From NCBI RefSeq assembly GCF_009697225.1, contig NZ_WIND01000005.1:1-64000 (forward strand): 64,000 nt of DNA. Reading direction: 5' to 3'. The notes beneath the pieces are model-generated. The model worked only from the letters and a program-made list of their open reading frames with translations. It was not told where the DNA came from and made no database searches. Both the position numbers and the translations under genes were made by a program. Shown here piece after piece: positions 63,061 to 64,000 of the stretch. The DNA is from Halovulum marinum. GTDB lineage: Bacteria > Pseudomonadota > Alphaproteobacteria > Rhodobacterales > Rhodobacteraceae. Positions within the stretch are counted from its first letter, which is position 1, and every line of letters begins with the position of its first letter.

Positions 63061-64000
63061 CTACTCCTCGCTTGTGTCCGCCGCCACGCGCAGCAGCCCG
63101 TCGGGGCCGACGCGGACCGGGTCCGGGTCGGTGAGTTGCCCGACGAAGCTGCCCTCGGGGCGGTCGGCGAATCCGATGATGTTCAGCCCGGCGTCGGTCT
63201 CGACGATGCGGGCGGCATATCGGCGGCATGGCAGCGCGCCATCGAGGAACGCGCCCGGCGCCACCCGCCACGGCCCGCGCGGATCCTCGGCCATCAGGTA
63301 GTGGCTGCCGCTCACCGGCCCGTCGGCGGCGGCCAGCGCCATGTCCCGCGAGAAATGCTCGGCGGCAGTGCAGAACAGGCAGTACCAGCGTCCGTCGCGC
63401 CGGAACACCTGCGGCACCTCGAGCTGGCCGAAGGCGCCGGCGAACACCGGCGGCTGCAGGGTCCAGTGGAACAGGTCCGGCGAGGTGGCGAAGCCGATCG
63501 CGCCGCCGGCGTTGGGCTCGGCGATGTCGGTGGCGCGGGCGGTGAAGAACATCAGCCAGCCGTCGCCGGCGGGGTCGGGGATCACCCAGGGATCGCGCAT
63601 CGCCCTGTCGTGCCAGAACCCTGCCTTGTGGTCGGCCTCGTAGGCGGCGGCCGCCGGCCCCTCCAGATCCAGGCACCGGCCGTCGCCGACGCGCTGCCAG
63701 CCGTGCAGGTCGTCGGACACCGCGTGCCCGATGCGCTGGTACAGCCCGTCCTCGGCGCGGTGGGTGCCGGTGTAGAACAGGTGCCACTGGTCATCGCGCC
63801 CGCGCAGCACCGATCCGGTCCAGGTGGTGTAGTCGTCCCAGGCGCCTTCGGCCGCGGGGGCGAAGCAGGAGCCCAGTTGCTCCCAGTTCGTCAGATCGTC
63901 GCTGACCGCGTGCCCGACCGAGACGTTCCAGTGCCGCAGCTCCGGGTCGCCGATCGCCCTTGGCGCCTGCAGGAAGAACGCGTGCCAGCGGTCGCCGTCG
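63061..64000 (-). CDS. Five-bladed beta-propeller glycosidase-like protein (GH32/43/68 clan), 5' end off window
   Basis: At least 313 residues read into the right edge on the minus strand without a stop. Several repeats of the form W-H-x-F-[FY]: DRWHAFFLQAPR, WHLFYTGTHR, WLMFFTARAT and WYCLFCTAAE, separated by GHAVSDDL, DPWVIPDP and GFATSPDLFHW; these are blade strands of the clan. MRDPWVI matches the RDP element of the GH32/68 active site, and VPQVF may hold the acid/base Glu (EVPQVF). No signal is seen as the start is missing. It likely splits a sugar in the cytosol after import by the adjacent ABC transporter. Confidence 0.75.
   Translation of the reverse strand, partial: DGDRWHAFFLQAPRAIGDPELRHWNVSVGHAVSDDLTNWEQLGSCFAPAAEGAWDDYTTWTGSVLRGRDDQWHLFYTGTHRAEDGLYQRIGHAVSDDLHGWQRVGDGRCLDLEGPAAAAYEADHKAGFWHDRAMRDPWVIPDPAGDGWLMFFTARATDIAEPNAGGAIGFATSPDLFHWTLQPPVFAGAFGQLEVPQVFRRDGRWYCLFCTAAEHFSRDMALAAADGPVSGSHYLMAEDPRGPWRVAPGAFLDGALPCRRYAARIVETDAGLNIIGFADRPEGSFVGQLTDPDPVRVGPDGLLRVAADTSEE

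Overview
The window is very GC-rich and almost wall-to-wall coding. Its gene content points to an alphaproteobacterium of the Rhodobacterales (Rhodobacteraceae sensu lato). Pointers are an F1 ATP synthase locus without F0 genes, divergent asnC/trxB, an hsp20-DUF1150 pair, DUF465, CarD, a YbjN-type gene before proC, a SUV3-like helicase followed by an S4 protein and a 7Fe ferredoxin, and a CIRCE plus alphaproteobacterial sigma-32 promoter in front of groESL. The taxonomic call is inference from gene content, not from a marker-gene comparison. I saw no rRNA, tRNA, CRISPR array, insertion sequence or prophage. Most genes are housekeeping, in short operons.

Layout: 1-4257 holds clpA (its 3' end is cut by the window edge), gloB and a divergent methyltransferase. 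4491-12768 is the ATP synthase region. atpHAGD ends in a strong terminator; a reverse-strand sulfotransferase follows; atpC then restarts behind its own promoter-like sequence and is followed by two tandem paralogous sulfotransferase-like genes. 12753-20786 is mostly reverse strand: prs, a DsbA-fold isomerase, threonine aldolase, a YcgN-type Cys-cluster protein, ribF, a MaoC hydratase, a polytopic membrane protein, a HAD phosphatase and a TraB/GumN protein. 20888-23043 is the groESL heat-shock operon.

23152-33177 carries an M24 peptidase, a lytic transglycosylase lipoprotein, a Nudix protein, a DMT transporter, a translationally coupled glycosyltransferase/sugar-phosphate transferase pair, a DUF1508 protein, cysteine synthase, a ClpP-like serine protease, an SDR, an AsnC regulator and trxB. 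33182-33902 is the wreck of a Ktr/Trk potassium-uptake operon. 33899-45401 has aroA, a GDSL-RTX exoprotein, the hsp20 unit, purEK, a pgeF-midA-lgt operon, ubiK, proC and a Bax-inhibitor-1 protein.

45571-56515 contains a YbbAP-like ABC transporter whose start overlaps that of a divergent TesA-like esterase, a LysR/DUF1127 pair, a quinone oxidoreductase, typA, a XRE regulator, hisN, a lysophospholipase and an SCP2 protein. 56589-61859 holds a TPR protein, the SUV3-like helicase operon, ferredoxin and carD. The window ends in a sugar ABC transporter ATPase and a cut-off beta-propeller glycosidase-like gene.

The features most worth following are the split ATP synthase operon with its three sulfotransferase-family genes, a 15-bp motif shared at the same offset upstream of asnC and maoC, the collapsed potassium transporter, a perfect 25-bp hairpin that contains the stop codons of two convergent genes, and the overlapping divergent start codons. 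I did not find a convincing new multi-gene defence or metabolic system.
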